A stretch of DNA of 64,000 bases, from positions 1,209,937 through 1,273,936 of the forward strand of contig MU001494.1 of assembly GCA_010093485.1 (NCBI GenBank), read 5' to 3'. The notes beneath the pieces were generated by a model, which saw only the letters and a program-made list of their open reading frames with translations, was not told the DNA's origin and did no database searches. This stretch comes from Karstenula rhodostoma CBS 690.94 (taxonomy: Eukaryota > Ascomycota > Dothideomycetes > Pleosporales > Didymosphaeriaceae). Made by a program: the position numbers and the translations under genes. This document shows, piece after piece, positions 24,015 through 36,299 of the stretch (positions are counted from its first letter, which is position 1; each line of letters opens with the position of its first letter).

Positions 24015-24278
24015 ATATTATAGAGATTTACTATAAGGTAGGGTAACTTAATAAAGTAGGGGGGATAAAAAGGCGTATTATACTTTACTAATACACAAAT
24101 AAAGGGGGACTAAAAAAGCGGCTAAGGTGCGCCCAGTATCTGTGCGCAGGCTAACCAAAAAGGGCGTAGCGCTAAGCTAGCTTAAACGGGACTAGCGCTA
24201 TACTAACCCGAAACGGACTTAGCGCGTACCCACTGACATATAAGAATTCTAACGATAGAGAGTCGTTAATAGACGAAA
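24015..24278 (-). mobile_element. Family B copy with largely unmutated GC-rich core
   Basis: Extends from the (TA) tail through GGGGGGATAAAAAGGCG and GCGGCTAAGGTGCGCCC to TCGTTAATAGACGAAA. The 24100-24260 part keeps many CpG and CpA sites (GGGCGTAGCGCTAAGC, ACGGACTTAGCGCG), so it best shows the original B sequence. It abuts a family A copy, and no clean direct repeat was identified. Confidence 0.85.
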
Positions 24279-25143
24279 CTTATAGTATTATATATAAAGA
24301 CTAGCTCTTATAGGAAGAGACCTATACTATATCTTTAATAAAATAGCTAATAATAAGTAACTAATTATTAGTAATAAATATAACTTTATATATACTAGTA
24401 GTAGCACTAATTCTATAAATAGTATAAATCTAAATAATATAGAACTCTATAAGGTTAAATATATCCTCTATTAAGTTAACTTTTATTAGTATAATAATTA
24501 ACCTAGTATATAGATACTATAAGTTATAGCTATAGACTATATAATTATAAAGTTTATTAGTAAGTTTCTTATATATATATATATATAATATTACTAATCT
24601 AGGGTAGAATTACCTCTATAGTAGTTAACTAGAAATAGGAACTTTACTACTAAGTAATAAGAGATAATTATAATAATTCTTAAGGGCTAAAAGGAGCTAG
24701 ACTTTATAGTAAAGGTAATTATAATTAAGTTAAAGTAACCTATATAGTTAATAAATATAGAGTAAGTAATAGCTACTATATAGTAGTAGGTAAAGTAAGA
24801 AGTAGTAGGTAATATTAATAGTAATAATAGGTAGATAATATTAATAGTAATAATAGGTAGATAATATTAATACTAATAATAGGTAGGTAGTATTAATAGT
24901 AATAGTAGTAGTAATAGGGTAATATATAGAGCTATAAGCTATAAGCTATAGGTAAAAATTAAAAATATTAGTAAGTATAAGTAAGTAGGAGAGTTAGTAT
25001 TTAAATAACTATTAGTTAGTATTGCGCCGATAATTAAAAAAGTATAAAAATATATAAAATAAGTATTAAAGAAGGATAAAAAGGTCTCTCTCTTATTATA
25101 AGTATACTATATAGTCCTATAGGCCTGGATTAGGATCCAGGCC
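24279..25143 (-). mobile_element. Family A copy lacking the terminal 3' part
   Basis: Begins CTTATAGTATTATATATAAA next to B and ends with the best-preserved 5' palindrome (GGCCTGGATTA, then GGATCCAGGCC). It has three 26-bp tandem units at about 24805-24900 and keeps GCGCCGATAA. Confidence 0.85.
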
Positions 25144-25146
25144 AAA

Positions 25147-25510
25147 AATATATAATTATACTAATAAAAATACTAATAATAGTATAATAATTGGTTATAT
25201 ATATATAAATAATTTTATTATAAAAACTTTATAATTCTTTAAGGGCCTTTACGTCCTCAAGACTTTTAGTAAGAAATCTAAAAAGACTATATAATTAAAT
25301 TTAGTTTATATAGTAACTAATTTTTAAAATATAGAACTATAGTAAAATATATAATTATACCAATAAAAATACTAAAAAGATTTTAATAATTATATATATA
25401 TATATAAATAATTCTATTATAAAAACTTTATAATTCTTTAAGGGCCTTTATATCCTTAAGACTTTTAGTAAGAAATCTAAAAAGATTATATAAATAAATC
25501 TAGTATAGGT
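25147..25510 (+). repeat. Two-copy direct tandem repeat of about 200 bp
   Basis: ATATATAATTATACYAATAA begins units at about 25147 and 25350. Both continue through CTTTAAGGGCCTTTA and AAGACTTTTAGTAAGAAATC. The second unit is more RIP-mutated at TTTATATCC than the first at TTTACGTCC. Confidence 0.85.
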
Positions 25511-26710
25511 AATAGCTATTTTTTAAATATCTTAAACTTAGTATTATTAGGTTATAGTATTTATATAAAACTATATTATTACTATTATAAATATATTACT
25601 AAAGATATTTATTTTTTGAATATTCCTTATTATTACTTTTTTAACTTAAGGGCCTTAATAAAGGGATTAAAACCTATATAAGTAATAAAAGGTTATTTTT
25701 AATAATAATATTAATAAAATTACTATATAATATTACTAAAATTTAGAATTTTAGATAATAAATCTAAGCTTTATTAAGTAGTTATATATTATTAAGACTT
25801 CAAGAAAGATCCTATTTTATAATAAAAAGCTACTTATTCTATTTTTTATTATTTCTAACTAGCTTTTTATAGATTTGTTTTTTATTATTTCTAACTAGTT
25901 TTTTATAGAGGTTTTATTTATTTCTTTTATTTACTTATAACTAGTTTCTTATAGAGTTTACTTTTATTTTATTTACTTATTTCTATCTAGTTTTTTAGTT
26001 AGTTTTTTAAATATACTTATTACCTAAACTATCTACTAAAGAAAGTAATATTTTATATTATAGTTTAATAAATATTAATAATAGGTTATTATTATTAGAA
26101 TATAGTAATATTCTATAATTTATATATTAAAATATAAAAAATAGTATATATAAAATAGTATATTTCTTTATATCCTTTTCTTATAGTTAATAAACTTTTT
26201 ATAGAGTCCTTTATATACCTTTATATAAAGGTAATTAGAAAGAAAATTATTTTCCCTATAATATATTACCTTATATAATAGTCTAGTAATTTAAATAGTA
26301 ATAGTTTCTAAATTTAGATTTATTCTATATTTTAGTATAAGCCTAGCGCCTAAGCTAATTATATTTATTTAATATTTTAGATTATATAATAAAGATCTAA
26401 ATAGATTATATCCTTTTTTTTAAAAAGAAGTTAGAAGAACTAAATAAGTTTCCTATAATATATACACTTTTAATATAGTTTAATAGTTCTTATAATTATA
26501 AATCTATATTCTAGATATTATAAATATTTTTATATTAGACTAGTATAGAAATAAGACTATTTTTATTATAATTTTAATATTTTAATAGAGAACTAAATAG
26601 ACTAGAATTCTATAATATTAATACTAACTTATATTAGTATTATAATAGTTTAATTACCTATAAAAGTAAAGTATATATTTACTATTACTAATTTTAGTTA
26701 AAAAATAGTA

Positions 26711-26870
26711 ACTAAGTAATTACTATAATAACTGAGTAATTACTCAGTTACTATTATTATTACTATTTACTAATTACCTAGTTACTATTTACTATTACTA
26801 TTTACTTAGGGTAAATTAATTACTTAGTTACTATTTACTCAGTTATATAGTAATTACTCAGTTATTTATA
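26711..26870. repeat. Cluster of AGTAATTACTCAGTTA palindromic repeats
   Basis: Several overlapping copies of the AATTACTCAGTTACTATT type and their inverse. One perfect 22-bp palindrome lies at 26729-26750 (arm TAACTGAGTAA). CpA sites survive here (CTCAG, ACACTGATA) although both flanks are fully mutated. Confidence 0.8.
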
Positions 26871-26876
26871 ACACTG

Positions 26877-27062
26877 ATATCTATTATATAATTATAGAGA
26901 AATTATAAAATATTAAAAATATTATAAAATATTAAGGATATTATATACTAATAATATTATAATTTAAAAAAAAATTTAAAAGAGAAATTACCTACTAGTA
27001 GTAAGTAATTTATAATATTATATATAAAGACTAGCTCTTATAGAAAAGAATTTATACTATAT
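26877..27062 (-). mobile_element. Family A internal fragment
   Basis: A 186-bp piece of the A middle region (TATAATTATAGAGAAATTAT ... ATACTATATCTCTA). It is cut on the right by the next A copy. Confidence 0.75.
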
Positions 27063-28261
27063 CTCTATTTTTTCTTTTTTTTTTTAATATAAAGTTACTA
27101 TTATAACTACCTAGTAATAAGGAAATATCTAGAGGTACTATATAGTTCTATTAAATAGCTCTAAAGGATAATACTATTTATAATAAAAAAGAAAGAAGGA
27201 CACCTATAGTACTAAACTTAATTAACTAAATAGTAACCTACCTACACACATTATATAATATAGCAATACTATAATACTATAATACTATATAATACTAGTA
27301 GGGTAGTATACTCCTTATTTACTAATACCTAATATATAATTATAGAGAAGTTACAAAATATTAAGAATATTATAATTTAAAAAAGAATATAAAAGAGAGG
27401 TTACTTACTAGTAGTAAGTAACTTATAGTATTATATATAAAGACTAGCTCTTATAGGAAGAGATCTATACTATATCCTACTCTATTAAAATAGTTAATAA
27501 TAAGTAACTAATTATTAGTAATAAATATAACCTTATATATATCTATAATAATACTAATTTTATTTACTACTTAAAACTAAGCCTATTAAAAAACCTTTAT
27601 AAAGTTAGATATATTCTCTAGTAAGTTAATCTTTATTAGTATAATTAATCTAGTATATAGATACTATACATTATAGCTATAAACTATATAATTATAGAGT
27701 CTATTAATATATTTCTTATATATATATATATATAATATTACTAATATAATATTACTAACCTAAGGTAGGATTACTTTTATAGTAGTTAACTAGGAATATA
27801 GACTTTACTAGTAAGTAGTAAGAGCTAATTATAATAATTTTTAAAGATTAAGAGGAGCTAGACTTTATAATAAAGATAATTATAATTAAGTTAGAGTAAC
27901 CTATATAGTTAATAAATATAGAGGTAGTAGTAAATACTCTATAGTAGGTAAAGTAAGAAGTAGTAGGTAATATTAATACTAATAATAAATAGGTAATATT
28001 AATAGTAATAATAGGTAGGTAGTATTAATAGTAATAGTAATAGTAATAGGGTAAGCTATAAGCTATAAGCTATAGATAAAAGTTAAGGATATTAGTATAT
28101 ATAGGTAAGAAGAGTTAGTATTAAATAACTATTAGTTAGTATTATACTAATAATTAAAAAAGTATAAAAATATATAAAATAAGTATTAAAAAAGGATAAA
28201 AAGCTCTCTCCTATTATAAGTATACTATATAGTCCTATAGGCCTAGATTAGAATCTAGGCT
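27063..28261 (-). mobile_element. Family A, full length
   Basis: The poly(A) tail is read as a C-interrupted T run at 27068-27085. The full body ends at the 5' palindrome at 28240-28261, beside the Gy2 chromodomain region. A flanking duplication is not clear because both sides are T-rich. Confidence 0.85.
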
Positions 28262-29576
28262 AGTTTTTTTTTAAGAGTTCTCTTTATTATTATATTCTAA
28301 CTATTTAATTAAATATTCCTATTATCTATCTACTCTTTATTACCTATTAATTATTTAGTTAATATTATAGATATTATCCCTAAAATAATATAAAGTATCC
28401 CTAATTAGACTTTATAAGTATAGATTATCTAAATAGGATTAGTATAGCTCTAATAAGAATAGATAGAATACTAGATAAATCTTACTAAACTATAGTAGGT
28501 TAATTTAGTAAGTAGTTAGTAGTAAACTAATATATTTCTTAATTACTCTAGATTTTAAGAACTTCTAATCTAGTTTTTTACTTAGACTTATTAATTTTAT
28601 ATACTAATTTAATACCTATACCTTATTACCTATTTTTAGTTCTAATTTAAGCCTTTTTTTATTCTAAAATTTTTTCTAGTACTTCTAAATAGTTTTTAAT
28701 TTTTACTATATATTTATATAAATCTAGAGGAGCTTTAAGGTAATTATAAACCTTTTAGAACTTTTACTATTACTTAATAGCTATTTAGGCTAATTAGGGT
28801 TAAATAGGTTATACCTAAAATAAATTTAATAAAGAGTATACTTAGTAGATATATATTTACTATTATTATATATAAATTCTACTAAAGAAATTTATATAGC
28901 CTAATTATCCTACTCTAAAGAATAAAAGATTTAAAAATACTATTTTAGTATCTAGTTTTATTATTTAGTCTACCTATCTATTTATAGGTAGAAAGCTAAT
29001 ATTAAAATATACTAAGAGTTTAAATAGTAGTAAAAAGTATTCTAATACTTTAATTTTATTATTAGACTTCTATTTAATAGTATAGTCTCTAGATTCTTAT
29101 AGAGTCTAATAACTTTATAAATCTAAGTCTAAACTAGATTAATACTATTTTAGTCTATCCTTATAGGTATATAATAAGCTATCTTTAAAAAATAGTTAAT
29201 AATAATTAAGATTATATTATATATAAGTCTAGTAAAGTAACTTAGAAATATATTAGTAATAAAATTAATTATAATATACTATAATAATTAATTTAGAATA
29301 GATAAAGGTCTAAAAAGGCTATATAGCTTATACTTCTTTAAGTTTAGTTACTAGTAATACTTATAGTTATAGATATAATTAGATATATTCTTAATTATTC
29401 TAATCTAGTAATACTTTTACTATATATACTCTAAAGTATAAGATATACTAAAGTATCTAAAAAATAGGCTATTATAATAGCTTTTAATTATACCTATTTA
29501 CTCTAGAGGTATTTTAAGCTATATAGGGCTAGACTATTCTAAGTAAAACTAATTTAAACTATTTTATACCTACTTA

Positions 29577-29764
29577 TTTTTTTTTTTTTTTTTTTTTAAT
29601 ATAAAGCTACTATTATAACTACCTAGTAATAAGGAAATATCTAGAGGTCCTATATAGATCTATTAAATAGCTCTAAGGAATAGTACTATTTATAATAAAA
29701 GAGAAAGAAGAAAGAGCGCCTATAGTACTAGGCTTAATTAACTAAGTATTAACCTATATAAGTG
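29577..29764 (-). mobile_element. Family A 3' fragment, TSD TACCTACTTA
   Basis: A T run at 29577-29596, then about 170 bp of the A 3' end. Direct repeats TACCTACTTA lie at 29567-29576 and 29765-29774. The unoccupied site is in the other Gy2 copy at about 49622-49645. Confidence 0.92.
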
Positions 29765-30199
29765 TACCTACTTATCCTTATTATTATTTAATAAGTCTAA
29801 ACTCTTTACTTTAAACTCTTTTTAATCCTTAAATAGTAGAAACTTACTTAGAGTTTCCTTATCTATTCTATAAAAGTATTAAATCTAAGTTTTTAACTTT
29901 TAATTCTACTCTTAGTTACTATATATATAAGTAGTAATTACTAAGATAAGTACCCTATTAATATTTTACTTAGATAATACCTTAGTAAGTAGTTTAATAA
30001 TAGCTTTATTATTTTTATATTTTAGTTTTTAAGTTATAAGTATATAATCTAGGTAATATAATAGCCTATCTACTAGATTAGTTAACCTAGTTTAATATAT
30101 TATTATAAAATTATACTTAAAAAGGGTTAAATAAAACTAAATATAATATACTATAAGTATTTTAGTTTCTATAAACTATTATAGATTATAGTAGTCTAT

Positions 30200-30276
30200 A
30201 AGTATTTTAATACCCTACTAAGTTCCTTTACTATATTTTACCGTGTCTTCTAAAAGCTTGCGAAGTATTATATTTA
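30200..30276. mobile_element. Family C element, 77 bp, with 12-bp TSD
   Basis: Flanked by ATAGTAGTCTAT at 30188-30199 and 30277-30288. The empty site is present in the inverted Gy2 copy near 49196-49225. It is shorter than the 98-bp copy because the AACTATTTAAAATATT end is absent. It keeps CCGTGTC and GCTTGCGAAG. Confidence 0.9.
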
Positions 30277-30779
30277 ATAGTAGTCTATTAGAACCTTAAA
30301 ATATTAACCCTAGAGATACTAGCGCTAGTATTTAACTACTTTTATAATTATAAGTAGTTTCTTATTATATATATTATAATAATACTATACTATATTTAAC
30401 TTTTATAAAAAAAAGTTAATAGGCTACTATAAGCTCTTTCTATCCCTAACTAGAATAAGTTAGCTATAAATAGTATTAATTACCTCTTCTAAAGTATTAG
30501 TTTTAAGATATATCTATTTTCTATTCTTATAGTATATAAGAATAGATACTATAAGAAATATATTTTTAAACTCCTAAAATACTTTATAACTTTCTAATTT
30601 TAAGTCTAGTATTATACCTTTTTTTCTTTTTATTATTAGTCCCTATTTAGCGCTATCTAGACCTTTCTTAGTTAAAGTAATTAATAGTAGAGCTAAGTAG
30701 GAGAAATTAGTAATAAATCTTCTATAATAGTTTATATAGCTAATAAAGATATAGATATTATATATATAAGTTAGTAGTA

Positions 30780-31995
30780 TAGCCTAGATTCTAATCCAGG
30801 CCTATAGGAATATATAGTATACTTATAATAGGAGAGAGCTTTTTATTCTTCTTTAATACTTATTTTATATATTTTTATACTTTTTTAATTATTAGTATAA
30901 CACTAACTATTATTTAAATACTAACTCTCCTTACCTATACTTACTAATATTTTTAACTTTTATTTATAGCCTATAGCTTATAGCTTAGTATATTACCCTA
31001 TTACTATTATCTACCTATTATTACTATTAATACTACCTACCTATTATTACCTACCTATTATTACTATTAATATTACCTATTACTTCTTACTTTATTTACT
31101 ACTATAGGGTAGCTATTACTTATACTATATTTATTAATTATATAGGCTCCTCTATTAACTCCTTAATTATAATTATCTTTACTATAAAGTCTAGCTCTTT
31201 CTAACCCTTAAGAATCTCTATAATCTACTCTTATAACTTACTAATAAAGTTTCTATTATTAGTTAACTACTATAGAGGTAATCCTACCCTAAGTTAGTAA
31301 TATTATATTAGTAATACTATATATATATATATATATATAAGAAACTTACTAATAGACTCTATAATTATATAGTCTATAACTATAACTTATAGTATCTATA
31401 TACTAGATTAATTATTATACTAATAGAAGTTAACTTAATAGAGGATATATTTAACCTTATAGAGGTCTATATTATTTAGTTTTATACTATATATAGAATC
31501 TATAGTATATATAAAATTATATTTATTATTAATAATTAGTTACTTATTATTAGCTATTTTAATAAAGATATTCTAGTATAGGTCTCTTTCTATAAGAGCT
31601 AGTCTTTATATATAGTACTATAAGTTACTTACTACTAGTAGGTAACCTCTATTTTATATTCTTTTTTAAATTATAATATTATTAATATATAATATCCTTA
31701 ATATTTTATAACTTCTCTATAATTATATATTAGGTATTAGTAAATAAGGAGTATACTACCCTATTAGTATTATATAGTATTATAGTATTACTATATTATA
31801 TAATATATATAGGTAAGTTAATATTTAGTTAATTAAATCTAGTACTATAGGTACTCTTTCTTCTTTCTCTCTTATTATAAATAGCACTATTCCTTAAAGC
31901 TATTTAATAAATCTATATAGTACCTCTAGATATTTCCTTATTACTAGGTAGTTATAATAGTAGCTTTATATTAAAAAAAAAAAAAAAAAAAAAAA
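30780..31995 (+). mobile_element. Family A, full length, TSD AGTTAGTAGTA
   Basis: 5' palindrome (AGCCTAGATTCTAATCCAGG) at 30780-30805, 1,216 bp in all, with a poly(A) at 31974-31995. Direct repeats AGTTAGTAGTA lie at 30769-30779 and 31996-32006. The empty site is in the other Gy2 near 48693-48720. Confidence 0.93.
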
Positions 31996-33444
31996 AGTTA
32001 GTAGTAGCTAAGACTAGATTACTTTAAGATAATTAGAATTAATTATTAAGTCCTTAGTAGTAATAATAAAGCTTAGATACTTTATAATACTAGTATATTA
32101 TTTATATTTCTTTAGGTTAATAAATAGTTTTACCTTATATAAGTATTTAAGAACCTCCTTAATATAGTACTTATAGTCTTTCTTATTATTTAAGAAAATT
32201 AAAATATTATCTAAATATATAATATAGCTAATATTAACTAGGCCTACTAGTATTTAGGTAATAAGTCCCTAGAACTATACTAGTGTATTAGTAAGCCTAA
32301 AAGGTATTACTAAATACTTAAAATAACTATAATATATATAAAAAATAGTTTTTTACTTATCTTCTTTTATAATATAAACTTAATAGTAGGCTTCTTTTAG
32401 GTTAAGTTTTATAAAACTCTTTACTTACTTAAGCTAATTAAATAACTCTATAATTAAGGGTAGTAATTTATAGTTTTTAATTATAAATTTATTAAACCTT
32501 TTATAATTAATATAGAAATAAAGACTACTATTCTTCTTTTTTATAAAAAAGATTAGTACCCCTATAGGTAACTTAGAGTAGTATATCTACTCTTTTATAA
32601 AATACTCCTTTATATACTTCTAAAGTATTTTAAGTTCTAATACTAAAAAATTATATATAGGGAAATAGAAAGGTTACTTTCCTTTTTTAAAATCTATATA
32701 TAAATTATACTTATTATAGTCTATAAGTATATTATAATCTTTACTTATAGTAATATTAATAAACTTAGAATAATACTATAGTATTATAGCTAAATTAGAC
32801 CTAGTAGGTCTAGATAATAATAGTTAGTTAGTACCTAATATAATATAGGTATATACTACTATATATAGGTTTTAAAAGATATAATTAAACTATTCTAGTT
32901 CCTCTATACTAATTTTCTTAAATAGTTACTCTACTTTAGTATAATATCTTTAAAAGAGGATATATCTACTAGTAATATTAACCTTTAAATTATACTTATT
33001 AAACTAAAGTAACTATAAGAAGATATTATATCTAGTAATATTAGCTACTATAAAAAGTATTATTTATAGTTACTTATAGTGTTATAAATCTATAAGGGCT
33101 ACTTTAAATATTATTATATTATATACCTTTATTCTAGAACTATTTACTATCTTTAATAGTAATTCTATTAGAGGTATAATATTAGCCTTAAGCCTTATTA
33201 CTATCTATAGTAATACTAGGTTAAGCACTAATACTAAATCTATAAAAGTGTTAAGTAGTTTTTTATTAATTTTAGCCTTAATAGTTAATATCCCCTTAGG
33301 CTAGTTATATAACTAGTTAAATAGAGAGCTAATATCCTTAACCTCTAGAATTTAGTTAATATAATTTATAACTATATTAATATAGGTAGAAAAGGTAGCT
33401 ATAATTCTATCTACTCCTTATTTTTTTCTAAATTATATAACTTA

Positions 33445-34847
33445 GCTAGTATTAGTTAGTTACCTCTTTATTAATTTATTTAAAATTCTTATTTTATTAA
33501 GTTAAGTTTATTTAATTACTATCTTTCCCTAGAACTAGTTATTAAGATTTATTAAAAGCTACTAATTATAGCTAGATACTAGTTAATTTTATATTATAAT
33601 CCTTATTACTTTATTCTACTATTAATATAATACTAAGCTCCCTTAGTATTTTATAATTAAATACTATACGCTCCTATTACTATTATTAAATACTAACCCT
33701 ATATAGCTATTATTTCTATTCCTATCCCTATTTCTATCCCTATCCTTTATCTTTTATCCTTTATCCTTTATATATTACCCTATAGGCTCTACGCTTAGGA
33801 CTTAGAATAGGACTTAGGATTTTACCTATACTACTATACTATATAGAATCTTCTATATCTAGTAGATATTTACTTTACCTATTACCTCTATTATAAATTT
33901 CTTATCCTCTTTAGTCTCCTTTTTATTATTATAGTAATTTTATATATTCTATATCTCCTATATATTGTATACGATCACTATAAGGGCGGGTAAATTAATG
34001 AAGGGGTGGATAATATAAGGCGTCGCGCTTTGCCAATGCACGAAGGGACCAAAAAAGCGGCTAAGGCGCGCCCAGCGTCTGTGCGCAGGCTAACCAAAAA
34101 GGGCTATCTCCTATTACTATAGTATATATCTATAGCTACTAGTTATTAAGTATTATATTACTAGCTAACTTAGCTTATATAAAGTAAGTACTTCCTTTAT
34201 ACCTATATATATAACTTTAGATTCTAGCTAGCTCTTAATTTTATAGATATTATAATTCTTACCTATTATTACTATTATTATTTAAAATTCCTTACTATAC
34301 TCTATAGCTATATTATAGGTATTAGTTATTATCCCTAAATAGATAGTAGGTAATAGATATATTACTATCTATATTTACTTATTATTAGTTAAGTTAATCC
34401 TAAGGTATAGGTAATATATTAGTAAGTCTAGAACTATAAGTATTATACTATATTATTAGGATTTATAGTATACTAGGGATAGGTATTTTAATTATATTTT
34501 TTTATATACTATTAATAACTAGAGTATAGAATAGGAGAAAGTAATATAGGTAATAGTACCTATTTATATATATTTTTCTCTTAGTTCTAGTTCTAATAAG
34601 AACTATTTTTTTTAATACTTTATTAACTCTCTATTATTAGATTTCTTATATATTAGTAAGTATATACTAAGCCTATTTTAACTAGCTTAGTACTATACCC
34701 TTTTTAGTTAGCCTATATATAGATACTAAATAAGCCTTAGCTATATTTTTAGTCCCCTTTTATTTATATATTAGTAAAGTATAATATACCTTTTTATCCC
34801 CCTTACTTTATTAATTTACCTACCCTTATAGTAATTATATATAATAT
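33445..34847 (+). mobile_element. Family B, full length, TSD ATATAACTTA
   Basis: 5' end GCTAGTATTAGTTAG, 3' (TA) tail. Flanked by ATATAACTTA at 33435-33444 and 34848-34857. The empty site is in the other Gy2 at about 39056-39090. Without the nested 143-bp B copy and its duplicated target it is about 1.25 kb. This copy shows that the short GC-island repeat is the 3' end of a longer element, not a separate family. Confidence 0.9.
33962..34104 (-). mobile_element. Family B copy, 143 bp, little RIP
   Basis: Nested in a full B. It runs from TATTGTATACGATCACTATA to AACCAAAAAGGG, with direct repeats TATCTCCTAT at 33952-33961 and 34105-34114. It has high GC with many intact CpG (GGCGTCGCGCTTTGCC, GGCGCGCCCAGCG). 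It is a divergent subtype (GAAGGGGTGGATAATATAAG) and probably the youngest B insertion in the window. Confidence 0.9.
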
Positions 34848-34857
34848 ATATAACTTA

Positions 34858-36130
34858 TTCTTAGTAAACTTTATATTATTTAAACTAATAGTAGTAGGCT
34901 TATCTAAAAAAAATACTTATATTTAATATATTTTTAATTATTATAATACTAGTATATTATAGGCTAATTAGTATTAGTAGCTCTACTTAGTATTATTTTA
35001 GACTAATTAAGGCTATTTCCCTACTTCCTATCCTATTTTTTTTTTTTAGGGTCTATTATCTCTTCTAAAGTCTATTTTAGACTATAAGCCTTTATATATT
35101 TAATTTAGTTAGTAACTATTTTTAATAGTTATATAGTTTAGTTATTTAGTATAATAGATAATAGAGGCCTATTATTTAATATTAGTAACTATTATTTTAA
35201 GTTTAGATTATATAGATTATAGTTTCTATTAAATATAGGGTAAAAGATATACTATATACTTAAATTTCTATTATTTATTATTAGTTATTTTAAGTTCTTC
35301 TTAGTATTCTTATATATAATCTAAAAGGTTAAGAGGTAATTAACCTAGCTATTATTAGTATTTTTTAAACTAATTATATACTAATTAGTATTATTCTTTA
35401 GGAGATTCTATAGCTTATAGTATTTTTATTTATAAAGCCTTTTAAGTTCTAGTTTATAAAGAATTCTATAACTATTAGAATTAAATTTCTATTTTCTATA
35501 TAATTTAGTATATATTAGTAATAAACTAGAGGGTATAATTAACCTTTAAGATATTTAATATAAAATTTTCTATAGATAATTAGAAATATAGCTTATAATT
35601 ATCTTTCTAGTAGTTATAGTTATATCTATTTTTCTAAGAGTACTTATATAGTTACTTTTAAATTAGTAGTTATAAAGATAGAACTTTTAATACTATAGCT
35701 TATAATATTATACCTTTTATAGACTTAAAAAATACTATAAAGTTTTCTACTTTAATATATTACTATATTATATTAATATATTAGAATTTATTAATATTCT
35801 TTTAGTTCTTAAACTAGCTCTAGACTTCTTTTAAGTTATTAAAGTAATTATTAGCTACTTAGCCTATTTTAGGTATATTTATCCTTAATAGGCTTAAATA
35901 GTTATTAAGTAGTACTATCTAGTATTAACTAGTAAATAGTATTAGTAGTTATACTAATAGATCTATAATAGAAGAAAAAAAAGTAAATTTTTTTTTTAAA
36001 TATATTTCTATTATCTAGCTCTTCTATATAAGTATTAGATAATAGGAGATTATTAGCTATTATATCTAAATATATACTATCTAAAGTAAATAAAACTAGA
36101 CTATTTATAAATAAGAAAGAGTAATTTAAA
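34858..36130 (-). pseudogene. RIP-degraded Gy2 gag with CCHC remnant
   Basis: Continues the minus-strand Gy2 upstream of pol. At 34913-34954 the frame reads Y*YYNN*KYIKYKY, matching C-x2-C-x4-H-x4-C with Cys/His as Tyr and Trp as stop. The capsid region extends to the LTR at 36131. It is a mirror image of 37788-39080. Confidence 0.8.
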
Positions 36131-36299
36131 TATTAGGATTTTAGTATAAGTAATATAGCTTTAACTTTAGAAGTATATAAAGAATATAGTATTAAATAAA
36201 TAAATTACTACTAGATTCCTCTATTAGTATTTATAGCTATATACCCCTTACTATTATATAATTTCTCTAGCTAGATATAAAGTACCTCTAGTTATAATA
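36131..36299 (-). repeat. Gy2 5' LTR (169 bp)
   Basis: Runs TATTAGGATTTTAGTATAAG to CTAGTTATAATA, equal in length to the LTRs at 37619-37787 and 56217-56385. It inserts in a family A copy. The 5 bases beyond it (ATTAG, 36300-36304) are a plausible target duplication, but the other side is lost. Confidence 0.85.

Larger units (their letters stand above)
25144..26876. other. Unassigned AT-rich region with internal repeats
   Basis: About 1.7 kb without a match elsewhere in the window. It contains a roughly 200-bp direct tandem duplication (25147-25510) and a palindromic repeat cluster (26711-26870). A run of TTTCTAACTAGTTTTTTATA-like units repeats at about 25845-26000. No protein motif was seen. 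Confidence 0.5.
28263..33434 (-). pseudogene. RIP-degraded Gy2 pol (RT to chromodomain)
   Basis: This is the pol part of the minus-strand Gy2 copy. Reading leftwards: protease region (about 32800-33430), reverse transcriptase with YLDNILIFL at 32195-32221 (family YxDDxLxFx), RNase H (about 30050-30700), integrase (about 28650-29900) and the start of the chromodomain (28263-28360). The copy ends at 28262, where a family A element begins, so its 3' LTR is missing. It is an inverted homologue of 39080-39681 plus 47600-50854. Inserts are A at 29577-29764 and 30780-31995 and C at 30200-30276; removing them restores colinearity with the other copy. Confidence 0.87.

Noticed and set aside
24100..24262. 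tRNA-derived SINE with pol III A/B boxes in family B
   Set aside because: No convincing A box or GGTTCGANTCC-type B box was found in the least mutated copies. Internal runs of T (CCCTTTTTGG, GCTTTTTTAG) would terminate pol III in the sense orientation.
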